Origin: Symsagittifera roscoffensis
Taxonomy: Eukaryota; Xenacoelomorpha; Acoela; Convolutidae
Direction: 5' to 3'
DNA length: 64,000 bases
Assembly (NCBI RefSeq): GCF_963678635.1
Contig: NC_087067.1
Coordinates: 28,281,547-28,345,546, forward strand
The notes beneath the pieces were generated by a model. That model did no database searches, was not told where the DNA came from, and was given only the letters and a program-made list of their open reading frames with translations. The position numbers and the translations under genes are program-made. Positions 1 through 11,356 of the stretch are shown piece by piece (the first letter of the stretch is position 1; the number at the start of each line of letters is the position of its first letter).

Positions 1-640
1 TTCGATGGTTTGCATCTCAAGCCTGCTCTTTTCATGCAACCAGAGACCTCATCGAGTCGATCAATGTGGTCTTCCAAGGTGGGTGTTGCTATGACCACGC
101 CATTCACGTAACACATCACAAAATTCCCGTACTTCTTCGTTACTGTGTCAAAGCCTGAGCCATCAGTTTTGAAAAGTCGCCGTGGCGTTGCACAAGCCAA
201 AGGGCAGCCTCTTCCACTGGTACAACCCCAGTTCACATTTTCACTTTTCACTTTTCTCTGTCCTTCTTCCGCAGAGGAACCTGCCAGAAGGCAGAGCTCA
301 AGTCTAGTGTGGTGAAGAATTTGGCGTCGCCAAGCTTCGAGAGGCTCTCGTTTATTCGCGGTATCGGGTACGCATCTTTTATTTTCACTGTGTTCAGGTA
401 ACGAAAATCGCAACAAAATTTAAACTGCCCCCTTTCTTTTTGCCCATGAAAACCCCACAAGCCCAAGGCGACTTCGAGGGTTTTATCTTGTCATATTCGA
501 GTAACATTTCTTTTTCCGCTTGGCACGTTTCCGATTTATGAGGCGTCATTCGTCTTGCGCCTTCCCTATGAGGAATGGCGCCTTCCTCTAATTCTATTTC
601 GTGTTCGATGAAGTTGCAACAACCAATATCCGCCTTATGT
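1..640 (-). pseudogene. Element 1 reverse transcriptase, N-terminal half
   Basis: Translated pieces give FCCDFRYLN, DAYPIPR and FFTTLDLSSAFWQVPL, the fingers and motif A of a Ty3/Gypsy RNA-dependent DNA polymerase. Motif A keeps its catalytic Asp. The YVDD box (motif C), read at 99-110, is YVNG here, so both catalytic aspartates are replaced. The longest clean stretch is 248-466; flanking parts are in other frames, so at least two frameshifts are present. The window edge cuts the gene just past the palm. By comparison with element 3, RNase H and integrase would follow to the left. Confidence 0.85.
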
Positions 641-1283
641 TATGAAAATACGTCCGCGTTCCGATTCAAAGCCGCCCTTAATGATTCAAAATCTCCCTCA
701 CCTACTTTGCCTCTCAAGCGTTCTATCTCCGGCAAAACCGGTTTGTCGGATTCTAGTTCGTATAACGAGGGGCCTTCCGGAAAATTCGAGCAGCTCGACA
801 AGCCGTCATCCGTTTCGGATTTCATTGAAAACAGTTTTATAATACATTTAAATTCATCAATTCTCTTTAAAACTTTACCTTTATCGGCATGATTTGGGCT
901 GTCTTTCACGTTATCTCTCCGCAACCTTTCTGTCTCCTCATAGTCGTTCTTCATCGGCAAAGCGTAAACAAGTTCTTTCCTTGCTGGATTGAAACCGTGG
1001 TGTTCAGTGTGGTCAATAACACACTGGTACACAACCCGTTTCGTGTTACTGAAAAGCTCCGGCCTTAAATTACCAAGCTTTGACTATTTTTGTTGGGTAT
1101 CAGACAAACCGTTTTACTATCACTTAACGAATTTAAAATTTTTATCCTAAAAATTGCTATTACAGCTTGTCCCGGCTGCAGTTTTACTTTTCTATCTAAA
1201 AAAATTGGCAACTTGTTTTCATCTGTTATTATTCTATTAATTGGTCTCTTAACAAACTTCCGGTCCGGGTTTCTAATTCTTAT
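640..1283 (-). pseudogene. Element 1 protease-RT linker
   Basis: This stretch continues the pol polyprotein between protease and RT. The open piece 640-1032 ends in LNRNADVFS, the usual lead-in to a Gypsy RT domain, and carries a CSNFPEGPS..ESDKPVLPEIE segment also found in element 3 at about 50,600. Upstream (1033-1283) the reading is broken, but residues equal to the element 3 protease C-terminal extension can be followed. Its role is probably only as a spacer and cleavage region; no enzymatic motif is visible. Confidence 0.65.
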
Positions 1284-1640
1284 TTAGCCGTTGTTCAAAT
1301 CAATCATCACATTGAAACTCCTGACGCAATCACGGCGCAAGATGAATTGGTCTGAGTCGACTAAGTTCTCAACCACTAGGAAGCTCATCCAAAGATCGCG
1401 TCCTCCCATGTGAAGGATCGTTATTGGTGTCCTTCCGGCCACGTAGATTGCTCCGCGGTTGGCGGACGCCAAACTGAGGTTCGTTGGAATTAGATCTTCC
1501 CTGATGAAGTCCATTCTTTCCCAAGTTTTTATTGGCATCACGCTTACCACTGCTCCTGTATCCAGTAGTGCTGTTACTCCAATTTTCTTCCCATCGGCGT
1601 GAAGCAGATGTGCAATCACATCTGCCTGGTACCCTATGTG
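1284..1640 (-). pseudogene. Element 1 retroviral-type aspartic protease
   Basis: The 111-residue open frame 1284-1619 contains LLDTGAVVSVMPIKTWERM, the DTG active-site loop of a retropepsin, and the flap and second-strand region WMSFLVVENL..DQFILRRDCVR. Element 3 reads ILGRDFVRNFDVMIDL at the second segment, so here the conserved ILGRDF has drifted to ILRRDC. A retropepsin dimer cleaves the Gag-Pol polyprotein. The catalytic DTG is intact, unlike in element 3. It follows the spacer in a different frame. Confidence 0.8.
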
Positions 1641-1649
1641 TACTGCATC

Positions 1650-2318
1650 TTATTCCATCATGGCGTCATGGCCGATTCTACCGACCTTTAGTTCTTCCTG
1701 ATGACCCAAACAGATCTGCCCAATTTGGTCACTATCTGTTGTGACGTAGATCCTAGTGTAGATACTGATACCGTCAACGTTAAACATCACCTGACACGGT
1801 ACATAGACTGCCACGCAGCGCTCGTGGAGTTTCTTTGTTCGAGGACCACTCGTTGTCAACAACGCTCGCACAGGCCCTGACTCAGTGCGTGGCTCTACCT
1901 GTCTCAGATAATCTTCATAAGTATCTGAATGCATCAATGTGAACTCTGAGGGTTCACTTAGTTTTCTGATCACCTGATCTCTCGCAACTGAAATTTTTGA
2001 CTGTATTCTGCTTCCTTGTGGCACCATGCCGAACGTCTGCCCAGAGATCACGTTTATTTTCACGCTCAAACTGCTGGGTCCTTTCGTTTCTTCAACCGCC
2101 GATGCCTCGAAGGTGTTTAACTTTTGCTGAGTTTTCTCATTCTCTAGTTCGAGCTTCACTTTCTGTTCGATCTCTTTTGTCACCAATTCCTGCTGGACTC
2201 TGTATAAGGCGTCTCTTGCTGCTGTTTTATAGTCGTTTTTGAAATCGTCTGCCGCAGTCACTGGTTCCGGTTCACGTATCTCTTCTGTAACTGCCTGCAT
2301 CTTCTTCATTGCCAGCTC
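1650..2318 (-). pseudogene. Element 1 Gag-protease spacer region
   Basis: A 219-residue open frame lies between the zinc-knuckle region and protease. Its first third is charged and predicted coiled coil (KEIEQKVKLELENEKTQQKL). The rest contains a conserved segment with SEPSEFTLMHSDTYEDYL, which recurs in element 2 as SEPSDQTIMHIDLYADYL (30864-31217). Conservation between subfamilies suggests a folded, functional part of the polyprotein, but I recognise no known domain. Element 3 has lost nearly all of it by an internal deletion. The start of this frame is repeated in gag copy B. Confidence 0.6.
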
Positions 2319-4801
2319 TTGCGGTTTCTACTTTCTGAGTGCCTCCGCTTCACTCAAGAGGCGCGCCTTGCTGGCTTTCGCACCCGATAAAGCTTCCTCA
2401 TGCGTCTGCCACAGCATCACAAAATTGTGGACAATCCGATTTAAAATGACCTTCCAAGTTACAAAAGAAACACCTTGGGCCTTATTTCGCAATTACTCCC
2501 CTCATGAAACCTTCATGATCGACCTCTGACGCATCTTCATCCACGAGGCTAAAGCCTATCACTTCATGCCCTGTTTGTAGGTTGTTTGTAGGTTGGGCAT
2601 GCTGACACATGATGTCCGCTGGTATTGCTTTTTGGCAATACACGCAGTGTCCTGCTGGTACTGGTTTTTGGCCAACACGCAGTTTAGGGCTGTCCCTTCC
2701 AAGTTACTGGTGAGCGCACTGCATTCATGCCTTTCTGTCAAGTCCTCCTCTTCAAAATGCAGTTTCATTACCTCTATTCAGTATCAATACAGCCATCAGG
2801 TTCGTCTTAATAGCATCTAGGTTTCTTAAAAACCCTTCTTGATTTTCACTGCGTTCACTGGTTCTAGTAAGCCTCGTAAGGAATGTTTCCAAGGATCTGT
2901 TCAGAGGTTCAAAAGCTGTGGCCATTGATGTCGCGTCCCTTGAATGCCCCGATTGAGCATCATTGCCCCCTGATAGAGGCTCTGGGTTTTCCCTCTTGTT
3001 CGAATCGCTGGGATGACTTCTCCCTTGATTCGCTTGACTCCAGTTCATGGAATTACATCTCCCAGTCGCATGTGTGTCTTGCCTCGATCGTTCGTTTAAG
3101 ATCGGTCTGTTGCCAGTTGAACTTCCTCTGATGTTTGGGCCCCGTGGCCTATTGTCTCCCCAGGCATAGCTGGATGAACTGCCCCATCCTCTAGTGGATC
3201 CATATGTCCTTCTTCTATTGGGTTGTTCATTGAAGTTCACTCTCGGCTCCCTGCTGGGCTCTCCTGGGTTTGTTTCCCCATTCTTCGATCCACTCCTTTT
3301 TCCTAGTAGCCCATCCAACCTGTCCATGATAGCCTGAGTTCGCCTCTCCATCTATCTTTGTGTCAAGAGTCCCAAGAGTCTGCTCTTGTTGAATTATCAA
3401 CTTCTCCATGTCATCTCTCAACCGTAACTCTATCTGCTCAGCTTCCCTCGTCATTCGCAACAAGTTCTTTGCCAAGTGTTCATCCGTTCTCTCCTTCAAG
3501 CGTTTTTCGCTTTTGCTAATTCTTGCCTGTTGCGGTTGATCTCTTCACGCAGGCTTTCTCTCTCGACGTGGACTACACTTTCTAGTTCACTCATTCTTAA
3601 GGACATCTGTTCATTCTGCTCTCCTATGCTGTCCACTATGTTGGTCAAGGATTCTTCGATTGATGCTCCGTTGTCCACTAATGGCGTCATAAGTGGTGGT
3701 GTCACCCTATCAGTTCCAGGTAGCTTGGTGCTGGTCGAGACTCGAGTCTTTTTTCTCTGTCTCGACGTCTCTTCATAATCCGCTTCTGGATCTGCTGGTG
3801 GGTTACATAGCCTTGTGTTTCCGTTCTTCCCAGGTTTTACTTCCGAATTCGTCATGGTCACAAAATCTCCTGACTGATTTGATCCATTTGTGGTCTTGCT
3901 TATTGTCCTGACCATAACAAATCGGTCCGTGCAGCCAGTCTCTCTATTGGTGTATGCATCATTATCCTGAGTCGAACTATTGTGGCTTATTTGAGATTCG
4001 AAGTCATCTTGTTCGTCATCGTCCTCCTCCTCTTCCTGGGTTTCTGCTTCATCGCCTGTGCCCGTTCCCATGGTAAATGTAACGAAGTTTCCCAAAGTTT
4101 TCTTCACTCTTTCTGAAAACGAGGAGGACGTTGCCGGTTTCTCCGTCACCCCATGCATCATAGTGTCTTCAGTGATTGATCTTGTAGTCGCCACGTTTTC
4201 AGTAGAGATGTCGGACAGTTCCGACATTTCTTCTCGGTCTAGAGTCCCGGTGGAAGTGGCAAAATCTTGACCTTGTTCTACCGGAGTAGATTCTCTCGCC
4301 AATCTTTTGATTCCACACCCTTCCGGTCCATGTCCTTCTCGATTCTAATCTATGGCAGAGTCCGGATAGACCTCTGCTTCTAACATTGCCTTTTGAGGTC
4401 TTTTGACTCCTGGTTTCAACCATTCCGCATGAAACTTTCTTCTTTTTGTTTGTCCGAGTTCGTGTGATCTTTTCCACAAAGGGGTCGCTCATTGCCTTCC
4501 TTTGTTTCTTTGGTATCAATTTCCTAGAGCTATCACGTAGTTTAGGTATCCTTGAATTGTCTAGACTCAATTTCGGTTTATCACTTCTTATTTCGTTTAC
4601 ACTCAATTCGATTGCTAAACTTCTTTTTGTTTGACTACTGATAAAAATAACACTACACAATAAATTCCAAGAGTTCCACTTAAATAGTGACCACAAATTC
4701 TTGTATATTATACAGTACCCCGTGAAAACAATTTTTTCACAATGATCGATTATTGGTTGTAGTTGTAAATGAATGAAGCTAGCACAGTCTGATGATATCA
4801 A
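2319..4801 (-). pseudogene. Element 1 gag, copy A
   Basis: Reading from 4801 down: a basic N-terminus with a conserved Met at 4490-4492 (MSDPFVEKI, likely start), a Ser/Thr-rich acidic region with an E/D run, coiled coil (SELESVVHVERESLREEINRN), an Arg/Ser/Gly-rich region (about 2900-3250), the first half of the capsid (CSALTSNLEGTALNCV) and a CCHC zinc knuckle (CFFCNLEGHFKSDC, about 2,450-2,490). Gag packages the RNA. Lesions: a frameshift at about 3,496, an 8-nt loss at about 3,350, and a deletion that removes the C-terminal half of the capsid compared with element 3. Open pieces are 4199-4801, 3496-4302, 3227-3499, 2752-3351 and 2559-2768. Confidence 0.8.
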
Positions 4802-4919
4802 TCTATTTAAAAGATAGTGTACTCACTACCCAATCAAGAACAGATATTTTTGATTTAAAACCAAAAGCGAAGGAAAATAAAAACATTTTCAAAGAAAATG
4901 TATGTGTTTTTTACTTTAG

Positions 4920-7837
4920 TCAGTTGCAATACAATAGTCTCAGATAATCTTCATAAGTATCTGAATGCATCAATGTGAACTCTGAGGGTTCACTTAGTTT
5001 TCTGATCACCTGATCTCTCGCAACTGAAATTATTGACTGTATTCTGCTTCCTTGTGGCACCATGCCGAACGTCTGCCCAGAGATCACGTTTATTTTCACG
5101 CTCAAACTGCTGGGTCCTTTCGTTTCTTCAACCGCCGATGCCTCGAAGGCGTTTAACTTTTGCTGAGTTTTCTCATTCTCTAGTTCGAGCTTCACTTTCT
5201 GTTCGATCTCTTTTGTCACCAATTCCTGCTGGACTCTGTATAAGGGGTCTCTTGCTGCTGTTTTATAGTCGTTTTTGAAATCGTCTGCCGCAGTCACTGG
5301 TTCCGGTTCACGTATCTCTTCTGTAACTGCCTGCATCTTCTTCGTTGCCAGCTCTTGCGGTTTCTACTTTCTGAGTGCCTCCGCTTCACTCAAGAGGCGC
5401 GCCTTGCTGGCTTTCGCACCCGATAAAGCTTCCTCATGCGTCTGCCACAGCATCCCAAAATTGTGGACAATCCGATTTAAAATGACCTTCCAAGTTACAA
5501 AAGAAACACCTTGGGCTTTATTTCGCAATTACTCCCCTCATGAAACCTTCATGATCGACTTCTGACGCATCTTCATCCACGAGGCTAAAGCCTATCGCTT
5601 CATGCCCTGTTTGTAGGTTGTTTGTAGGTTGGGCATGCTGACACATGATGTCCGCTGGTATTGCTTTTTGGCAATACACGCAGTGTCCTGCTAGTACTGG
5701 TTTTTGGCCAACACGCAGTTTAGGGCTGTCCCTTCCAAGTTACTGGTGAGCGCACTGCATTCATGTCTTTCTGTCAAGTCCTCCTCTTCAAAATGCAGTT
5801 TCATTACCTCTATCCAGTATCAATACAGCCATCAGGTTCGTCTTAATAGCATCTAGGTTTCTTAAAAACCCTTCTTGATTTTCACTGCGTTCACTGGTTC
5901 TAGTAAGCCTCGTAAGGAATGTTTCCAAGGATCTGTTCAGAGGTTCAAAAGCTGTGGCCATTGATGTCGCGTCCCTTGAATGCCCCGATTGAGCATCATT
6001 GCCCCCTGATAGAGGCTCTGGGTTTTCCCTCCTGTTCGAATCGCTGGGATGTTTTCTCCCTTGATTCGATTGATTCCAGTTCATGGAATTACATCTCCCA
6101 GTCGCATGTGTGTCTTGCCTCGATCGTTCGTTTAAGATCGGTCTGTTGCCAGTTGAACTTCCTCTGATGTTTGGGCCCCGTGACCTATTGTCTCCCCAGG
6201 CATAGCTGGATGAACTGCCCCATCCTCTAGTGGATCCATATGTCCTTCTTCTATTGGGTTGTTCATTGAAGTTCACTCTCGGCTCCCTGCTGGGCTCTCC
6301 TGAGTTTGTTTCCCCATTCTTCGATCCACTCCTTTTTCCTAGTAGCCCATCCAACCTGTCCATGATAGCCTGAGTTCGCCTCTCCATCTATCTTTGTGTC
6401 AAGAGTCCCAAGAGTCTGCTCTTGTTGAATTATCAACTTCTCCATGTCATCTCTCAACCGTAACTCTATCTGCTCAGCTTCCCTCGTCATTCGCAACAAG
6501 TTCTTTGCCAAGTGTTCATCCGTTCTCTCCTTCAAGCGTTTTTCGCTTCTGCTAATTCTTGCCTGTTGCGGTTGATCTCTTCCCGCAGGCTTTCTCTCTC
6601 GACGTGGACTACACTTTCTAGTTCACTCATTCTTAAGGACATCTGTTCATTCTGCTCTCCTATGCTGTCCACTATGTTGGTCAAGGATTCTTCGATTGAT
6701 GCTCCGTTGTCCACTAATGGCGTCACAAGTGGTGGTGTCACCCTATCAGTTCCAGGTAGCTTGGTGCTGGTCGAGACTCGAGTCTTTTTTCTCTGTCTCG
6801 ACGTCTCTTCATAATCCGCTTCTGGATCTGCTGGTGGGTTACATAGCCTTGTGTTTCCGTTCTTCCCAGGTTTTACTTCCGAATTCGTCATGGTCACAAA
6901 ATCTCCTGACTGATTTGATCCATTTGTGGTCTTGCTTATTGTCCTGACCATAACAAATCGGTCCGTGCAGCCAGTCTCTCTATTGGTGTATGCATCATTC
7001 TCCTGAGTCGAACTATTGTGGCTTATTTGAGATTCGAAGTCATCTTGTTCGTCATCGTCCTCCTCCTCTTCCTGGGTTTCTGCTTCATCGCCTGTGCCCG
7101 TTCCCATGGTAAATGGAACGAAGTTTCCCAAAGTTTTCTTCACTCTTTCTGAAAACGAGGAGGACGTTGCCGGTTTCTCCGTCACCCCATGCATCATAGT
7201 GTCGTCAGTGATTGATCTTGTAGTCGCCACGTTTTCAGTAGAGATGTCGGACAGTTCCGACATTTCTTCTCGGTCTAGAGTCCCGGTGGAAGTGGCAAAA
7301 TCTTGACCTTGTTCTACCGGAGTAGATTCTCTCGCCAATCTTTTGATTCCACACCCTTCCGGTCCATGTCCTTCTCGATTCTAATCTATGGCAGAGTCCG
7401 GATAGACCTCTGCTTCTAACATTGCCTTTTGAGGTCTTTTGACTCCTGGTTTCAACCATTCCGCATGAAACTTTCTTCTTTTTGTTTGTCCGAGTTCGTG
7501 TGATCTTTTCCACAAAGGGGTCGCTCATTGCCTTCCTTTGTTTCTTTGGTATCAATTTCCTAGAGCTATCACGTAGTTTAGGTATCCTTGAATTGTCTAG
7601 ACTCAATTTCGGTTTATCACTTCTTATTTCGTTTACACTCAATTCGATTGCTAAACTTCTTTTTGTTTGACTACTGATAAAAATAATACTACACAATAAA
7701 TTCCAAGAGTTCCACTTAAATAGTGACCACGAATTCTTGTATGTTATACAGTACCCCGTGAAAACAATTTTTTCACAATGATCGATTATTGGTTGTAGTT
7801 GTAAATGAATGAAGCTAGCACAGTCTGATGATATCAA
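4920..7837 (-). pseudogene. Element 1 gag, copy B (duplicate of copy A)
   Basis: Second copy of gag plus the first part of the spacer, with the same domain order, the same frameshifts and the same half-capsid deletion as copy A. Open pieces are 7235-7837, 6532-7338, 6263-6535, 5788-6387 and 4920-5336. The candidate start Met equivalent to 4490-4492 is at 7526-7528. It lies next to the leader in the natural position, so this copy would be the one transcribed first. Its spacer ends abruptly at 4937, where the sequence switches back to leader DNA and stops within three codons. Confidence 0.8.
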
Positions 7838-7972
7838 TCTATTTAAAAGTTAGTGTACTCACTACCCAATCAAGAACAGATATTTTTGATTTAAAACCAA
7901 AAGCGACGGAAAATAAAAACATTTTCAAAGAAAATGTATGTGTTTTTTACTTTAGTCAGTTGCAATACAATA

Positions 7973-10457
7973 GTCGAACTTGTTTCTAGAGAAAAAGCTT
8001 TCCCTGTTCAGTGCCACACTGAACAGACTAAACTTGATGGCTTTATTTTTCTCAAGTGGGCATTTATTGCACCCACCGAGTCCTGTGTTAACTATCTGCC
8101 TTCGGATTGCCCGAGCTAGACCTACTAAAATCCTAAAGGCAATCACTTTTCCAAAAAATAATCTGGATTTTAATCCACACAAATTAGTGACAAATTCTTA
8201 TTCAATTTAGACTTAGTGTCGCAAATATCTGGGCTTAGACCTGTTTTGTTCTACTCTGGTTTTTTTAAAAAGCAAGTCACCAGTGCAGTAACTGGTTTCT
8301 ACCCTGACACCTAATAACCTAATATTCATTATTATTCACTTTTCTTTTGTCTACTTAAGTTTTGACAAAAATAGGACCCTTCCGGATTGGTGAAAATAGG
8401 ACCCTTCTGGATTGGGAAAATTAGAACCCTTCCGAAATGGCAAAATACGACCCTTCCGGATTGGCAAAAATAGGACCCTTCCAGATTGGTGAAAATAGGA
8501 CCCTTCCGGATTGGGACCCCTCCGGGTTTGTAAAATTAGTTTTTCCGGGACTTAAAAATTTTTACCCTAGTCCCTTCCCGATACGGTTTCCGAATCTAAA
8601 ATGCTATAAGAATTAACTAGGAAGGGTGTATTCCGGCCTAAGACCCTTCCGGATTGAAGCTAAGGTGCTTATTTGACAATTCTCCTCAACTGTGAAGGGT
8701 CTTATAACTAGCTTAGTCTTGACTTGACTATCATCTTATGGGTTCCTTAGCCCTCCCTTTTTGTCTAGAACGGCGTAAAATTGCCTTATTCAATCGTCAC
8801 TACCTTTTGGTAGGGGTATAAGGGCTTTCCAAAAAACGTTTACAAAACGTGAATGGTCTACCTTCACAAATTGGTAATTTTGCAACAAAAACAATCTTAA
8901 AAAAATTTTTACGCTTACTTTTTCGAACAATTGAAGGCTACTTTTTCAAATCTACGGGTAAGTTCACCTAATTTTTGATTTAGTGGTAGCAAGTTCAACT
9001 GGATTTGTCAAGTAGTTCTAAAATTATTAACCAAAATGTCTTTTTTGTAAGGTTCGAAAATTTTCTCACTTATAGGTTCCGCCTAATTTTTTTCGCAATT
9101 CTTATCTTTTTGACCCAAAAATTATTGATCCGAGCTCAAAGGGCCTTTATTCTTTCTATTCGATGCAAAAAAAAACCTGATCTAAAACGTTCCAGCAGAA
9201 AAATTTTGCCAAAAACTATGCTATCTGGACCCTTCCGGATTGATGAATCCACTAAATCAAACACGTTAAGTTCAATTTCACTGCAACCCGAAAAGTTAAT
9301 GGCAAACGGGTTTTAAAACCTGTCAATTCACTAGCGAACGTTGTCCGAACAACAATTTTACTGTCCTAACTCAAAAAATCCAAAAAAATTTCTTATTTTG
9401 TAGCGTTTCGTTTTTTCAAAAATCAAGAAAATTCGTTGTTGGTACGCAATTAGTTCCAACCATTTCTGAACAAAACTTAACCTGTTCTACCTATTATACT
9501 AGTACAGTTACAATGTAACTTACTAATTTTGCGCTTTTTTCTGTTTCAAAAAATATCGATATCTCAAAAATCGCGATTTGTGTGGGGATCAAAATATCGC
9601 TATGTTGACCCTAAAACCCTGTCTGCTTACTGTGTTTTTCACTGAAAAATGGTATAGGAATTTTAGTATAAGCTGAATAAATCGTAATAAAAGTAATAGT
9701 ATACCCCTCCGGGTTTGTTCAATGCCCTAATTAAGGTGCTTAACTCGGAAATTCGCAGTTCGGTGAAGGGTCACTACAGTACAGTCACTGTCGAGCCCCC
9801 CACAGATTGTTATCCTTTTTTTGTACCAAAAGGGATACAAAACTTGTTAACGATACCCAACAATTGATTGTTGTTGGCCTTGCTTGCCGGATCAGTCTTC
9901 TTCTCTAATCACGAGACCCTTTATGATTGAGCGCAAATTAGCATTAACGTGCTTAAATACTCAAATAACCCTACAATACAAGCACCAGAAACGGGCAACA
10001 AATTTGATCGTAACAATTCTGACTGATGTAAATGCCTGTAACATCAATATATCCTACAAGATCAAACAAGACGGTTGGATCACAACTCGTCTGGGGGGAT
10101 GATTTCTACTGATTTTGTGTTTTTTACTGTTGTTGGTTTTTTCGGTTAAATTTTTATGTTTTTTGTTTTCTTAGGTACTATACTACTTTTTGTTTGGTTT
10201 CCTGTATATCTTTAAGTGTTTTTTGTCACGAAACTCTCAGGGAACGACGGGACGGCCAATCACCCCGACCTTCCTGGTACGTGAATTTTCGGTCTTAACT
10301 AGGTTAAAAAGCTATTTTCGGGAATCCGGAAGGCTGCCGCGTACCAAACTACCCTTCCGCCTCGGTGGTTAGGGCCTTGTTAGGGAGTGCTCGCTAACGG
10401 TTCTGCCAGTCATGATGTTAAAAAAGAATAACACCCGGGAGAGCCATAAAACATCCA
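7973..10457 (-). other. Element 1 leader (untranslated region between 5' LTR and gag)
   Basis: There is no credible coding sequence in these 2.5 kb. The region matches the element 3 leader (54,700-57,380) throughout by eye, which marks it as element-internal sequence and not host DNA. It is AT-rich, with the motif CCCTTCCGGATT occurring many times, both in the tandem block at 8361-8536 and scattered singly (for example about 8,640 and 9,230). Directly inside the LTR the minus strand reads TGGATGTTTTATGGC. This could hold a tRNA primer-binding site, but I could not match it to a tRNA 3' end. Confidence 0.75.
8361..8536. repeat. Short tandem repeat, about 26-28 bp unit, TTCCGGA core (leader of element 1)
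   Basis: About six imperfect units of the form GACCCTTCCGGATTGGnnAAAATAG. Each contains the self-complementary hexamer TCCGGA. The equivalent place in element 3 (55121-55385) has the same motif in a different unit arrangement, so the array has expanded separately in the two copies while keeping the core. Confidence 0.9.
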
Positions 10458-11356
10458 TGTAACATTCGCCCGGAAGTACATATCGACGGAAAATAAAGCT
10501 AGGTTCTAAAACAAATGGCTAGCGTCTAAACACAGCTCTTCATGCTTTTCACCGTCTCTGCCAAAGCAAGTTCTTTTGGTGGTCTTTCTAACATCGGGTC
10601 GACAAAAAACATTACTGTTTCCGGCGTCGATCAGAACGCTCAAATTACCTTAATTACCAGTAGAAACAGTGAGCTCATGGCTGAGTCTCAGTATCCCCAG
10701 ACCACGAGGTCACTCATAAAAACAGGGCTGCTACATTTTTATTAGATTACGATTGTTTTTGTTCAGTAGATCGAAGATGGATCAACCCTTTCCCTTAACT
10801 CCTAGCTTCTCATAATCTGAAAACGAAATAAGATATTATTATTTCAATTCAGGACATGACCAGAAGCTAAAAGTTCATAAAATAGAGTTATAGTTTTCTC
10901 CCGAGACCACTTCGGATTCTGGAATCCGGGCAAATAACGCTCTGATTTCTCAAAGGCTGGACAAGTCGTCCCAACACCCTTCCTGATTCTCGAATTCGCG
11001 TTGTAACGATTGTAGCGGCACAATCGTTACAACTCGGAATGGTGTGATCGTAGTTTTCTATTCCAATTTCGATCTGTTTCTCACAACTGTTGTTCACTGT
11101 TTTTCTCCACGACTTCTGTTGTTCTGTTTCTTTTCGCAGTTTTCAGTTGACGCGAAATTTCGACGTTGTCACATGTTTTGCTTTTCAAACTAAATTTTGA
11201 AAATTAAAAGTTCAGTCCAAATGAACCCTTCCGCGTTCGTCAAAATGAACGATTAAGACCACTAGTTCGTTAAAACCGTTAAATTTCCCACTCCGATGTC
11301 ACAATAAATATTCAAATTCGAACTTGCATTTTGATACATTCTGGTCGAATGTCACA
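10458..11356 (-). repeat. LTR-a: 5' LTR of element 1 (and apparent 3' LTR of element 2)
   Basis: An 899-bp copy bounded by TGTAACATTCG on the left and CGAATGTCACA on the right. These are an imperfect 11-bp terminal inverted repeat with canonical TG...CA ends. Homology to LTR-b and LTR-c stops exactly at the right terminus; at the left terminus homology to LTR-c continues into the shared leader but homology to LTR-b stops. It is the most divergent of the full LTRs (roughly 80% identity to LTR-c by eye). No target-site duplication flanks it. Confidence 0.88.

Larger units (their letters stand above)
1901..7972. repeat. Direct tandem duplication of 3036 bp (1901-4936 and 4937-7972)
   Basis: Bases 1901-4936 and 4937-7972 are nearly identical with a constant offset of 3036. 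The unit runs from inside the Gag-protease spacer through all of gag into the start of the leader. At the junction, spacer sequence follows leader sequence, and both parent sites share GTC (1901-1903 and 7973-7975), that is 3-bp microhomology. Both copies carry the same gag frameshift and capsid deletion, so the duplication came after the damage. The few differences point to a fairly recent event. Confidence 0.95.
1..11356 (-). mobile_element. Element 1: giant Ty3/Gypsy-type LTR retrotransposon, 5' part only
   Basis: Read on the minus strand from its 5' LTR (10458-11356) leftwards: leader, gag (present twice through a tandem duplication), spacer, aspartic protease, protease-RT linker and the first half of reverse transcriptase, where the window ends. 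Order and motifs are those of Ty3/Gypsy elements. Gag and leader resemble element 3 much more closely than element 2, so elements 1 and 3 are one subfamily. The copy is dead: RT has lost its YxDD box, gag lacks half of its capsid and several frameshifts are present. Integrase and ORF3, if kept, lie outside the window. Confidence 0.9.

Noticed and set aside
10458-11356. LTR copies as a non-autonomous DNA transposon with 11-bp inverted repeats
   Set aside because: The inverted repeats fit TG...CA LTR ends, and copies lie consistently between a leader and 3' region of LTR elements.
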